Origin: Uruburuella testudinis
GTDB taxonomy: Bacteria; Pseudomonadota; Gammaproteobacteria; Burkholderiales; Neisseriaceae
NCBI RefSeq assembly: GCF_022870865.1
Contig: NZ_CP091508.1
Location: 2,480,001-2,544,000, forward strand
Reading direction: 5' to 3'
Length of the DNA stretch: 64,000 nucleotides
Below, piece after piece: positions 27,712 through 35,897 of this stretch (position 1 is its first letter; each line of letters begins with the position of its first letter). The position numbers were made by a program, and so were the translations under genes. The notes beneath the pieces were generated by a model. It made no database searches, had not been told where the DNA came from, and was given only the letters and a program-made list of their open reading frames with translations.

Positions 27712-28968
27712 TCAGCGTATATAACGCGACAAAGCCAAATCATCATAACGAATTTCAGGCACGGCGCCGGCCGCTAAATCAGCTGCCAGCCTGCCCGAAC
27801 CGAGCGACATGGTCCAGCCGAGCGTGCCGTGGCCGGTATTCATAAACAGATTTTCAAAGCGGGTGGCGCCGATAATCGGCGTGCTGTCGGGCGTCATCGG
27901 CCGCAGGCCGCTCCAGAATTCGGCTCTGCCCAAATCGCCGCCTTGCGGATACAAATCGTTGACCACCAATTCCAAAGTTTCGCGCCGCTTGGGGCTTAAA
28001 TGGATATGATAGCCCGACAATTCAGCCATACCGCCTACACGGATGCGGTTGTCGAAGCGGGTCAGCGCCACTTTGTAGGTTTCATCGATAACGGTCGACA
28101 CCGGCGCGGCGGCGCTATGAGTAATCGGAATGGTGAGCGAATAACCTTTCACCGGATATACCGGCAAATCCAGCCCCAATTCCGCCATTGCCGGGCGGCT
28201 GAAACTGCCCAAAGCGCAGACGTAGCGGTCGGCCTCAAATCGTTGGCCGCCCGCCCACACTGCGCTGATTTTGCCGCCGCTGTGTTCAAAACACTCGATG
28301 CTGCGGTTAAACTCAAACACCACGCCTTTTTCCACACATAAGGCGGCCAGATTGCGGGTAAACAAATGGCAGTCGCCGGTGCCGTCGTTGGGCAGATACA
28401 GCGCACCGGCCAGCTTGTGCGCAACGTCCGCCAACGCCGGCTCATATTGCGAAACGTCGGCCGGCTCCAGCAAGCGGTAAGGCACGCCGTATTCATCCAG
28501 CACCTGCATATCTTTTTGTGCCGCCGCCACTTCGTGATGGGTACGGAAAATCTGCAACGTGCCTTGATGGCGGCCTTCAAACGCCAACCCGGTTTGCGCT
28601 TCGAGGCGGCGGAACATTTCCCGGCTGTATTCCGATACCCGCACCATCCGTTCTTTGTTTAAGTGGTAGCTGGCAGGGTTGCAATTGGCCAGCATCTGCC
28701 GCAGCCAACGCAATTGAAACAAGCTGCCGTCGGGCTTGAAAATCAGCGGCGAATGCGGCCTCATCAGCCATTTGGCCGCTTTTTGGGGAATGCCCGGCGC
28801 CGCCCAAGGCGTGGTATAGCCGTAGGAAAGCTGGCCGGCATTGGCAAAGCTGGTTTCTACCGCCACCGAAGCGGCACGGTCAATCACGGTAACCCGGTGC
28901 CCTGCTTCGGCCAGATACCAGGCAGTTGAAACCCCCGCCACCCCGGCGCCCAATACAATAATCTCCAT
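27712..28968 (-). CDS. dadA: D-amino acid dehydrogenase small subunit
   Basis: 418 aa. FAD-dependent membrane-associated enzyme oxidising D-alanine to pyruvate and feeding electrons to quinone. Rossmann motif [20 protein letters not shown] at the N terminus, substrate and FAD blocks [28 protein letters not shown] and [15 protein letters not shown] at the end. It is divergent from an Lrp-family regulator 133 bp away, as is typical for dadA, and alr lies downstream. Confidence 0.96.
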   Translation of the reverse strand: MEIIVLGAGVAGVSTAWYLAEAGHRVTVIDRAASVAVETSFANAGQLSYGYTTPWAAPGIPQKAAKWLMRPHSPLIFKPDGSLFQLRWLRQMLANCNPASYHLNKERMVRVSEYSREMFRRLEAQTGLAFEGRHQGTLQIFRTHHEVAAAQKDMQVLDEYGVPYRLLEPADVSQYEPALADVAHKLAGALYLPNDGTGDCHLFTRNLAALCVEKGVVFEFNRSIECFEHSGGKISAVWAGGQRFEADRYVCALGSFSRPAMAELGLDLPVYPVKGYSLTIPITHSAAAPVSTVIDETYKVALTRFDNRIRVGGMAELSGYHIHLSPKRRETLELVVNDLYPQGGDLGRAEFWSGLRPMTPDSTPIIGATRFENLFMNTGHGTLGWTMSLGSGRLAADLAAGAVPEIRYDDLALSRYIR

Positions 28969-29101
28969 ATTCTTCCTCTTGTTTTATTATTGATAGTGAA
29001 AGAACACAGTTTAATAAAATCCATATGGTTTTTTTCACTTTATTTTTATAAAAAATAATATTATTATCTTGAAAAATATCAGAATGAAAGTGATTAATCG
29101 G

Positions 29102-29566
29102 ATGAAAAATCTCGACAAAACCGACCGTAAAATCTTAAAACTGCTGCAACAAAAAGCACGTATGCCGATGACCGAGCTGGCTGAAAAAGTGGGGCTTTCC
29201 ACCACGCCGGTCACCGAACGGGTACGCCGTTTGGAGCGTGAAGGCATCATCAGCGGCTATCATGCCCGCCTCAACCCCCACGCGTTGGGGCAAAGCCTGC
29301 TGGTCTTCGTAGAAATCAAATTGCGCTCGAAATCCGGCAATATTTTTGAAGACTTCCGCCGCGAAGTGGCAATGATTCCGCAGATTATGGAATGCCATCT
29401 GGTATCGGGCGAATACGACTACTTGATTAAAGTGCGCCTGCCCGATATGTCGGCCTACCGCGACATGCTCGGCAATATTCTGCTGCAACTGCCCGCCGCC
29501 GCAGAAAGCCGCAGCTATGTGGTGATGGAAGAAGTGAAAGAAGAAATGCTGCTGGATTTGGGCTAG
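29102..29566 (+). CDS. lrp: Lrp/AsnC-family regulator, probable activator of dadA
   Basis: 154 aa from ATG 29102 (MKNLDKTDRKILKLLQ); ATG 29084 would add six residues. N-terminal HTH about 18-50 (MTELAEKVGLSTTPVTERVR) and C-terminal RAM domain with MECHLVSGEYDYLIKVRLPD. It responds to amino acids in this family, commonly alanine when next to dadA. The stop codon TAG is formed by the TA target and the first G of the MITE that follows (29566), so the element abuts the gene without a single spare base. Confidence 0.92.
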   Translation: MKNLDKTDRKILKLLQQKARMPMTELAEKVGLSTTPVTERVRRLEREGIISGYHARLNPHALGQSLLVFVEIKLRSKSGNIFEDFRREVAMIPQIMECHLVSGEYDYLIKVRLPDMSAYRDMLGNILLQLPAAAESRSYVVMEEVKEEMLLDLG

Positions 29567-29725
29567 GGTGTCCTGACCATTCGTTTATGAGGGGATTTTT
29601 GTTCCTGAAAATGCAGATGCCAGGCAAAAAACGCAGCAAGATTGGACATCTTGCGAGGCTTTTTAACGCAGCAGATGCATTTTCAGGGGCAAAAAGCACC
29701 CGTAAATCGAATGGTCAGGATACCC
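29566..29725 (+). mobile_element. MITE copy 5 (arm type A), abutting lrp
   Basis: TA 29564-29565, GGGTGTCCTGACCATTCG ... GAATGGTCAGGATACCC, TA 29726-29727. 160 bp. Left arm CCTGAAAATGCA pairs with right arm TGCATTTTCAGG. Confidence 0.92.
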
Positions 29726-29727
29726 TA

Positions 29728-29886
29728 GGGTGTCCTGACCATTCGTTTATGGAGGGATTTTTGTTCCTGAAAATGCAGATGCCAGGCAAAAAACGCAGTA
29801 AGATTGGATATCTTGCTGCGTTTCTCATCCTGCATCAGCACTTTTCTTACAAAAAGCTGAATCATTCTGGATACTCAGAAATACCT
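29728..29886 (+). mobile_element. MITE copy 6, fused arms, decayed right end
   Basis: It shares the TA of copy 5, then GGGTGTCCTGACCATTCG. The left half is type A. After the core (AAGATTGGATATCTTGCTGC) it continues as the inverse of a type B left arm (CAGCACTTTTCTTACAAAAA). It ends near ATACC with several changes. About 159 bp. A core-hairpin recombination product (inference). Confidence 0.7.
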
Positions 29887-29993
29887 CGGCATAGATACGA
29901 GAGGCCATCTGAAAACGTTCAGACGGCCTGATATCAATTCGTCAAAATCATCTGCTTGTGTTGCCCGTGCCTTTAGAGGGCTTGTTCCCGCCA

Positions 29994-30133
29994 ATACCCA
30001 TTGACAAAAACAAGCTAACCAATCGGCGGGCCGAAGACAATACAACCAATAAGAAACCGGCAGACCCGACGCCTCAACACCTGAGTGAAACAGCGCCTCT
30101 TCGAGCCCGTCAGCTGGCTTTTGTGAATGGGAA
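29994..30133. repeat. Second-family repeat, enlarged copy
   Basis: ATACCCATTGACAAAAACAA at the left and GTCAGCTGGCTTTTGTGAAT at the right, with a longer unrelated middle. Non-coding. Confidence 0.6.
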
Positions 30134-30187
30134 TAAGCTGATTTCGATGAATGCAGCGCTTGAAACAATACAACACTTTATTCAAGC

Positions 30188-30280
30188 AAAAAAAATGCAC
30201 ACATTCGTTGGAATGTGTGCCAAGTCTACAAAGGAGAAATAGAGGAGAAACTATTAACTGGTTACTCAAAACCAACTAAT
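30188..30280 (-). ncRNA. Candidate trans-acting small RNA with anti-Shine-Dalgarno motifs
   Basis: About 93 nt. Predicted start A at 30280, 7 bases after the -10 box. 5' hairpin TGGTT-TTGAGT-AACCA, then an unpaired pyrimidine-rich stretch with two CTCCT motifs (TTTCTCCTCT and TTTCTCCTTTG), then the terminator stem GCACACATTC-CAAC-GAATGTGTGC followed by ATTTTTTTT (30188-30220). The architecture matches Hfq-dependent sRNAs, and CTCCT can pair with ribosome-binding sites. No ORF fits. Neisseria sRNAs such as the RcoF/NmsR pair and AniS also use C/U-rich anti-SD regions, but identity to any of them is not established. Confidence 0.72.
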
Positions 30281-30286
30281 GAACGA

Positions 30287-30315
30287 ATTATGCCAAAACC
30301 CAACATTTGCGTCAA
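30287..30315 (-). promoter_or_regulatory. Sigma-70 promoter of the candidate sRNA
   Basis: Minus strand TTGACG (30310-30315), 17-bp spacer, CATAAT (30287-30292). Each box differs from consensus by one base. Confidence 0.75.
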
Positions 30316-30456
30316 TATGTTTTTTCATTTTATTTCTTCTCAGTGTTGTTTTTGCAACTTTATTTGTAGTTTAGTTTCAAAACGAACATTTTTTGATGAT
30401 TTTTTAATCTGCCGATAATCTTATGCCAACCATACCGGCCCGAATGCCCCCAGCAG
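30316..30456. other. AT-rich non-coding stretch
   Basis: No ORF with homology and no terminator between the DUF3482 gene stop (30457) and the sRNA promoter. Read-through from the GTPase gene would end at the sRNA terminator. Confidence 0.4.
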
Positions 30457-31785
30457 TTATCCCAACCGTTTTATCAGCCCGGCCGCCGCTTCTGCGCGCT
30501 CACGGCGGCTTTGTTCGGGCTGATGGGTGTTGAGTGACGACCATTTATACTGGCTGCGGGCTTTGTTTAATTCAGCGGGCAGTTTGGCCGGCTGCCAAGG
30601 GGTTTGGCCGCTTTGCATTTGAATATCGGCCTGTGCGGCATGCCCGCGTTTTTGCAGGGCGCCGAGCAGGTCGAGGGCGCGGGCGGCTAAAAGGGTGAGG
30701 GTTTCGGGATCGATATGTAAGGTCTGCCTGCCGGAAAGTTTGTCGGAGATGGTCTGCATATTCGGCAACACACCGCCGAGTACGCCGCCGATGGCCGTGC
30801 CCAAACCGAGCGAGCCGCCGAGCGTCACCATGTCCACACCCAAGCCGATTAATGCCCCGGTGGCCGCGCCGGTGGTGGTGCGGATGCCGTATTCTTTTAA
30901 TAATTCGCTGTCGAACGGGTCTTGGCGGAAGTCTTTCAACACCCATTCGCCACTGTCGATTTCGCTGTGGTAAAAGCGGTAGTGCTGAAACAACTGCTGT
31001 TGCAGCTGCCGCTCCAATTGGCGCACAGAAGCCTGCATGGTTTGCAGCACCGGCTCGGGGTTGTCGTCTTCATCGATTTCTTGCCGGTAGGCGGCCACAT
31101 CCAAAAGAAAATGGGCAATATCGCGGCGGGCGCTGCTGTCTAAATTCTGCCATTCGCGCCGGCGCATGCCAATCAGGCGGTCGAGCATTTCACGTTCGGG
31201 CAGCATGGTGGCGAGATTTTCCCACAGGCGAATTTCTCCTTCAAAATCAAAGGCTACGGTATCGAATCCGCTGTAAACATGCAAGGTGCGCCGCGCCAGC
31301 ATGGTGGTCCATTCGGTCAGGTCTTGACCGCCGATAAAGTTAAACACCGGCATCACCGGCTTGGCGCACCACGACAATACGGTCAATTCGTCTTTGTATT
31401 TGTTGAGCACCGGCTCGCGGGCATCTATCACATACAGCGCCATATCGCTTTGCAGCAGTTGGCGCAACACTTTGGCTTCCTGATTAAAATCGCCTTCGGC
31501 TTCAGGGCTGGCAAGAAATTGCTGCAAGCGCTCGATGCCGTCTGAACGGCCGGAAGTGTTGGCTTCCAACCAGTCGAGCACGCCGCCGGCATCTTCCAAA
31601 CCGGGGGTATCATAAAGATACACCAGCGTTTGGCTGCCGTCGCCGATGGCCGCTTCTTCTACATGACGGGTGGTGGCGGCAGCGTTTTTCACTTCGCCGA
31701 ATTGGCTGTCGCGCAACAAGGTGCGCAAGAGCGAAGTTTTACCGGTATTGGTATGGCCGACCACGGCCAGAGAAAGGGGTTTCAT
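30457..31785 (-). CDS. GTPase with DUF3482 domain
   Basis: 442 aa. N-terminal Era-like GTPase: P-loop GHTNTGKTS (10-18), switch Thr in AAATTRHVEEA, G3 DTPGLED, VIDAREPVLNKY. A C-terminal DUF3482 region about 170-440 has a charged coiled stretch (MQASVRQLERQLQQQLF) and a glycine-rich hydrophobic segment (TTGAATGALIGLGVDMVTLG, GGSLGLGTAIGGVLGGVLP) able to insert in or touch a membrane, as in YfjP/dynamin-like GTPases. It is found in many proteobacteria next to a DUF2868 membrane protein, as here. The role is unknown; membrane remodelling is one possibility (inference). Confidence 0.82.
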   Translation of the reverse strand: MKPLSLAVVGHTNTGKTSLLRTLLRDSQFGEVKNAAATTRHVEEAAIGDGSQTLVYLYDTPGLEDAGGVLDWLEANTSGRSDGIERLQQFLASPEAEGDFNQEAKVLRQLLQSDMALYVIDAREPVLNKYKDELTVLSWCAKPVMPVFNFIGGQDLTEWTTMLARRTLHVYSGFDTVAFDFEGEIRLWENLATMLPEREMLDRLIGMRRREWQNLDSSARRDIAHFLLDVAAYRQEIDEDDNPEPVLQTMQASVRQLERQLQQQLFQHYRFYHSEIDSGEWVLKDFRQDPFDSELLKEYGIRTTTGAATGALIGLGVDMVTLGGSLGLGTAIGGVLGGVLPNMQTISDKLSGRQTLHIDPETLTLLAARALDLLGALQKRGHAAQADIQMQSGQTPWQPAKLPAELNKARSQYKWSSLNTHQPEQSRRERAEAAAGLIKRLG

Positions 31786-32209
31786 AAGTGTCCTTGTTGC
31801 TTTCAGACAATAATCAGGCCGTCTGAACGATTAGGCTGATTGTAATCGGGTTCTTCTTTCGCTAAGAACCATTTTCACGAATCAGATACAGCCTGCTTAT
31901 TAAAGCCGGCTAAAATAACGGCTCGCCCAGTAGGCGTATCGGGATAAATTGGCAATACCATCATCAATTTCCACCGGCGCGGCAATCAATGTTGTTCAAA
32001 AAATACCTGTTAATTTAGGCGGTTGCTGATTGTCTAAAATCAATTGATTCCAAGAGGCAACGTTAAATTTGACGCATGCCGCCGGCGCTTCAACAAATCA
32101 TCGAAATTGATGACGGCGGCCTGCTGTTGCCAATCTTCAATCGCGCGCAATCGGCGCTGAATGCCGCAGATTTTTTGCTTCGTTTGTGCATCACTATCTT
32201 TCCTGTTAG
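31786..32209. other. 424-bp gap between DUF2868 and DUF3482 genes, possible gene remnants
   Basis: A lone DUS at 31817-31828. On the minus strand 32043-32180 reads QTKQKICGIQRRLRAIEDWQ then VINFDDLLKRRRHASN, and about 31910-31980 reads IDDGIANLSRYAYWASRYFS. Both have protein-like composition but no start signals or complete frame. They may be debris of a lost gene. The family is not recognised. Confidence 0.3.
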
Positions 32210-33556
32210 TCAGCCGTGCAGCATGCGTTGCGCTTGGCTGACACGCGGCGGGTCGAGCCAGGCCAATTGACGTTCGGTCAACGCGGCGTGCCATTGCGGC
32301 AAATAGTCTTGCAGGCCGTCTGAAATTTCTTTTTCGGCCAACAATTGCACCACCGCCCCACCCTGCGCCGCGCCGGCCAAAGCGGTAATCTGCCGCAATA
32401 CGCCGCGGTCGGGCACTTGCTGTGCACGCACGCCGATTAAGAGTTGCGCGGGCTGCTGCGCCAAATCCTGTTTCAATGCCGCCACTGCATCGCGGCTGTC
32501 GGCCGTGCCTTTATCGAGCCATTGCTGGCCGAGTATGTGTTGGTGCCACAATTTATCCGGCCACGCGCCTTCGAGCATCAGCGCCCATTTGGGCAGGTGG
32601 TCGTCGAGGCGGATTTTCGGGGGCGCAACGGCTACGCTTTCACGGTAAATGTCGGCATCCACCACGCGGGTTTGCCATTGCTGGATAATTTGTTGGTAAT
32701 AAGGTTTGTCGAGCGGCAACGGGCTTTGGCCGCGCCGCGACAAAATTTTACAGGCCAGCCAGGCACCGAAACGCGGCAGCAGGCCGTAGCAGATAATGCT
32801 GCCGATTAGCAATCCGCCCCATTGGCGGGCGCTTGTCGGGTCGTTGTTCAGACGGCTGCCCAACACGGCGCCGGCATCGGGCACGGGAAAACCGAGCTTG
32901 GCCGGCAGCCACGAAAGCGCTTGCACCAGGCTGACAAACGTGGCATCACTCAGCAAGGTGCTTTCCCAATTGAAGGTGTATTGGCGCACCATCAGCAGCA
33001 ACACCACTGCGGCCAGCATGCCGGCCAGTGTGGCCAGCCACAGGCGGTGGCTGATCAGGCTGATTTGCCAGCGCATGGCGGGCTTCTGCCATTCATCGCT
33101 GTAGAGCCGCAAAATGGCCTGGTTGACCGGGTCTTTACCGCGTATCCACAAGCCGGGGTTGGCCCAAAAACCACTGCTTTTCGCGCGCGGCAGGCAAACA
33201 AACACCAGCCAGCCCAGCAGCATCACGGTATGCAGACCGAGCACGCTGGCGAGCACAAAAAAGAAATTCAAACCCGATTGCTGCATCAGTGTGACCGTGC
33301 CGGCAAAACCGCCGACCAGCCAAAACAGCGTAGCCGCCAGCAACAGCCAGCCGAATGTATGGCGCACACATGCCAATGCGTCTTGCAGCTTATGATCGCT
33401 GTCGATCATTTCGGCACGGCGGTTTAATTTGGTTTCGGCGCTGCCTTCGGCATGACGCAAGGCTTCGGTCAGCGGCTGCGGATCGGCGGTAAAAATATAG
33501 CCGCGCTCCTGCAACAGGCGCACCAGTTCGGTAAGTTGGCGGGGCGGATTAAGCAT
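32210..33556 (-). CDS. DUF2868 membrane protein
   Basis: 448 aa from ATG 33554-33556 (MLNPPRQLTELVRLLQERGY). The open frame continues upstream through a DUS (VSDGL) but is not coding. Membrane helices: about 85-110 (FGWLLLAATLFWLVGGFAG), 120-150 (FFFVLASVLGLHTVMLLGWL), 195-215 and 285-310. Basic cytoplasmic segments and a C-terminal soluble domain that looks like a degenerate P-loop-fold partner. Repeatedly paired with a DUF3482 GTPase in proteobacteria, so the two probably work together. Start-site evidence is weak (no clear SD). Confidence 0.8.
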   Translation of the reverse strand: MLNPPRQLTELVRLLQERGYIFTADPQPLTEALRHAEGSAETKLNRRAEMIDSDHKLQDALACVRHTFGWLLLAATLFWLVGGFAGTVTLMQQSGLNFFFVLASVLGLHTVMLLGWLVFVCLPRAKSSGFWANPGLWIRGKDPVNQAILRLYSDEWQKPAMRWQISLISHRLWLATLAGMLAAVVLLLMVRQYTFNWESTLLSDATFVSLVQALSWLPAKLGFPVPDAGAVLGSRLNNDPTSARQWGGLLIGSIICYGLLPRFGAWLACKILSRRGQSPLPLDKPYYQQIIQQWQTRVVDADIYRESVAVAPPKIRLDDHLPKWALMLEGAWPDKLWHQHILGQQWLDKGTADSRDAVAALKQDLAQQPAQLLIGVRAQQVPDRGVLRQITALAGAAQGGAVVQLLAEKEISDGLQDYLPQWHAALTERQLAWLDPPRVSQAQRMLHG

Positions 33557-33739
33557 CTTGGAAAGATTAGGCCGTCTGAAAAACCTGATTTTAACACAAG
33601 CGGATTTTTGTTCGTCAAATGCGGCTGTCGGGCGGTTGAGGCCGTCTGAAACTCGGCAGTGCTTTTTTGAACGGTTATTTTGATGAATCAATATCACTAT
33701 AGTGGAGCGGGCATTCGTTATTTTAGAATACGGCGGCAC

Positions 33740-33779
33740 AAAACAAAGCCGTCTGAACAGTTTCAGACGGCTTTGTTTT
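33740..33779 (-). terminator. DUS-pair terminator of accD
   Basis: AAAACAAAGCCGTCTGAA pairs with TTCAGACGGCTTTGTTTT, an 18-bp perfect stem just beyond the accD stop. Confidence 0.85.
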
Positions 33780-33791
33780 AACGGCACAACA

Positions 33792-34664
33792 TCAAGCGAT
33801 ATCGCTCACGGCATCCTGGCGGCGCAACAAGGTAATCAGGTTGCCGATGCGCTGTTTCATTTCGCGACGATCGACAATCTGGTCGATGGCGCCTTTTTCC
33901 AGCAAAAATTCGGCGCGCTGAAAACCTTCGGGCAGGGTTTCGCGCACAGTCTGCTCAATCACGCGCGGGCCGGCAAAGCCGATAAGGGCATTCGGTTCGG
34001 CCAACACCACATCGCCCAAAAAGGCAAAACTGGCCGACACACCGCCCATGGTCGGGTCGGTCAGCACAGAAATAAACGGCAGCCCTTTTTCGCTCAGCAG
34101 GTGCAGCGAGGCGCTGGTTTTGGTCATCTGCATCAATGAATTCAGGCCTTCCTGCATGCGTGCACCGCCGGATGCGGCCACGCAGATAAACGAGCAGCCC
34201 TCAGCAGCAGCACGGCGCACACCCTGCACAAAGCGCTCGCCCACCACCGAGCCCATCGAACCGCCGATAAAGCGGAATTCGAAAGCGGCCACCACCACCG
34301 GCAGGCCGTTGAGCGTGCCTTTCATCACCACCAGCGCATCATCTTCGCCGGTGAGCTTGCGGGCGGCGGAAAGGCGGTCGGGATATTTTTTGCTGTCTTT
34401 GAATTTGAGGATATCGATCGGCATCACCGCCGCACCGATTTCTTCACGCCCGTTTTCATCCAGCAGCAAGTTCAAACGTTCGCGGGCATTCAATGCGTTG
34501 TGGTGGTTGCATTTCGGGCAGACCTGGCTGTTTTGTTGCAGCTCGGTGGCATACAGCGTGGCGGAACAGGCGGGGCATTTGCTCCACAAGCCTTCGGGAA
34601 TGGCCGACGAGCCTTTTTCTTCGCGCTTGATTTTCGGGGGTAAAATTTTATCTAACCAGCTCAT
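33792..34664 (-). CDS. accD: Acetyl-CoA carboxylase carboxyltransferase subunit beta
   Basis: 290 aa. C4 zinc ribbon Cys30, Cys33, Cys49, Cys52 (CPAC ... CPKC), then the crotonase-fold carboxyltransferase domain with [31 protein letters not shown] and [12 protein letters not shown]. It transfers the carboxyl group from biotin-BCCP to acetyl-CoA in complex with AccA, the committed step of fatty acid synthesis. It follows trpA by 89 bp on the same strand, a conserved trpA-accD arrangement (often followed by folC elsewhere, which is absent here). Confidence 0.96.
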   Translation of the reverse strand: MSWLDKILPPKIKREEKGSSAIPEGLWSKCPACSATLYATELQQNSQVCPKCNHHNALNARERLNLLLDENGREEIGAAVMPIDILKFKDSKKYPDRLSAARKLTGEDDALVVMKGTLNGLPVVVAAFEFRFIGGSMGSVVGERFVQGVRRAAAEGCSFICVAASGGARMQEGLNSLMQMTKTSASLHLLSEKGLPFISVLTDPTMGGVSASFAFLGDVVLAEPNALIGFAGPRVIEQTVRETLPEGFQRAEFLLEKGAIDQIVDRREMKQRIGNLITLLRRQDAVSDIA

Positions 34665-34753
34665 GGGGTTGGCTCCTTCGATGTATGTTCAGACGGCCTG
34701 AAACACGTTCAAGCGGCCGCCGCTATCGGCAACGCTTGGTTTGCCGCAGGGCT

Positions 34754-35539
34754 TCAACGGATGGCGTCTTTCAATTCTTTGGCCAGCCGGCCGACAACCT
34801 CGGCTTCACGGCCGGCATGCTCTTCAATGGCTTGGACAATGCGGCTGCCGACAATCACGGCATCGGCCACAGCGGCAATTTTGCGCGCGCTCTCGGCATT
34901 GTGGATACCGAAGCCCACGCCGATGGGCACATTGATGTGTTTGCGTAAAAGCTCGATTTTACGCGAAACCGCTTCGGTGTCCAACTGCGCCGAACCGGTC
35001 ACGCCTTTGAGCGACACATAATACACAAAACCGCTGGCCAAACCGGCAATGGTTTGAATGCGGTTTTCGGTGGTGGTGGGCGCGATCAGAAAAATGCAGT
35101 CGAGGCCGTTTTGCTTGAGCGCATCATGCAGCGGTGTGATGGTTTCGACAGGAGAATCAACAGTCAGCACACCATCTACCCCCGCTTCGGCGGCCGCTTC
35201 GGCAAACGCCTGATAACCCATTTTATGCACGGGGTTGAGATAGCCCATCAGTACCACCGGCGTGGTTTGATTGCTTTGGCGGAAGGCGCGCACCACATCT
35301 AAAACGTCTTTGAGCGACACATTGTTGGCCAGCGCCCGCTCGGCGGCACGCTGGATGGTAGGGCCGTCGGCCATCGGGTCGGAAAACGGCACGCCCAATT
35401 CGAGGATGTCGGCGCCGTTGTCTACCAGGCTGTGCATCAGGCTCAATGTGGTGGCGGTATCGGGGTCGCCCACCGTAATATAGGGAATCAAAGCTTTTGC
35501 GCCGTCAAGCGCTTGAAATGCGGATTGGATTCTGCTCAT
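34754..35539 (-). CDS. trpA: Tryptophan synthase alpha subunit
   Basis: 261 aa from ATG 35537-35539 (MSRIQSAFQAL). It cleaves indole-3-glycerol phosphate and channels indole to TrpB. Catalytic Glu47 in LELGVPFSDP and Asp59 in DPMADGP; phosphate loop VGFGIHNAE and VGSRIV. trpB is not adjacent in this window. An upstream in-frame ATG reads across a DUS and is discounted. Confidence 0.96.
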   Translation of the reverse strand: MSRIQSAFQALDGAKALIPYITVGDPDTATTLSLMHSLVDNGADILELGVPFSDPMADGPTIQRAAERALANNVSLKDVLDVVRAFRQSNQTTPVVLMGYLNPVHKMGYQAFAEAAAEAGVDGVLTVDSPVETITPLHDALKQNGLDCIFLIAPTTTENRIQTIAGLASGFVYYVSLKGVTGSAQLDTEAVSRKIELLRKHINVPIGVGFGIHNAESARKIAAVADAVIVGSRIVQAIEEHAGREAEVVGRLAKELKDAIR

Positions 35540-35885
35540 TGATATGCTCTTTATTATTTCAGACGGCCTCAAACACATGCTTGAGGCTGTCGGGCAGCCG
35601 TAGATTTATCAAAACAGGCAGTATAACATTGCTTACCGATGGCCTGAACGATAATTTACGCCCGCCCCAAAATACCCGGCTGCATTGCCGTGCCTGCTCA
35701 TGCGCGCATACTGTTTACAGCCCGCTGCTTTACCGGCTTGCTGTTTTGAAAGGATATTGCCGAAACATGCGGCAACCCGCCCGGCAAAGGCCGTCTGAAA
35801 CGATCGGAATATTTGCCGGCTGCGGCCGCCAAGCTGCCCTATCATACCGTTTGCCACCGTTACCCTGCAACCACTGCTTCCCCGC
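35540..35885. other. Divergent intergenic region trpA-cls
   Basis: Holds a truncated DUS half near 35640 and one intact DUS at 35788-35799. No gene, no hairpin of note. Confidence 0.35.
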
Positions 35886-35891
35886 TATAAT
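35886..35891 (+). promoter_or_regulatory. -10 box immediately before cls
   Basis: A perfect TATAAT ends 6 bases before the cls ATG, so transcription from it would begin at or next to the start codon, giving a leaderless mRNA. No Shine-Dalgarno is seen. No -35 at the ideal distance (CTGCAA with 15-bp spacing is the best). Confidence 0.45.
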
Positions 35892-35897
35892 CATGCC

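Noticed and set aside
30287..30315. FNR box in the sRNA promoter (AniS-like control)
   Set aside because: TTGACGCAAATGTT matches the FNR consensus poorly and its centre would be near -29, not near -41.5.
30215..30418. 67-aa plus-strand frame over the sRNA locus
   Set aside because: No fitting start near the two GGAG motifs, no homology; those motifs are the complement of the CTCCT loops.
33690..33725. Correia-like TATAGTGG near 33697
   Set aside because: Only eight bases match the Correia end, with no second end or internal homology.
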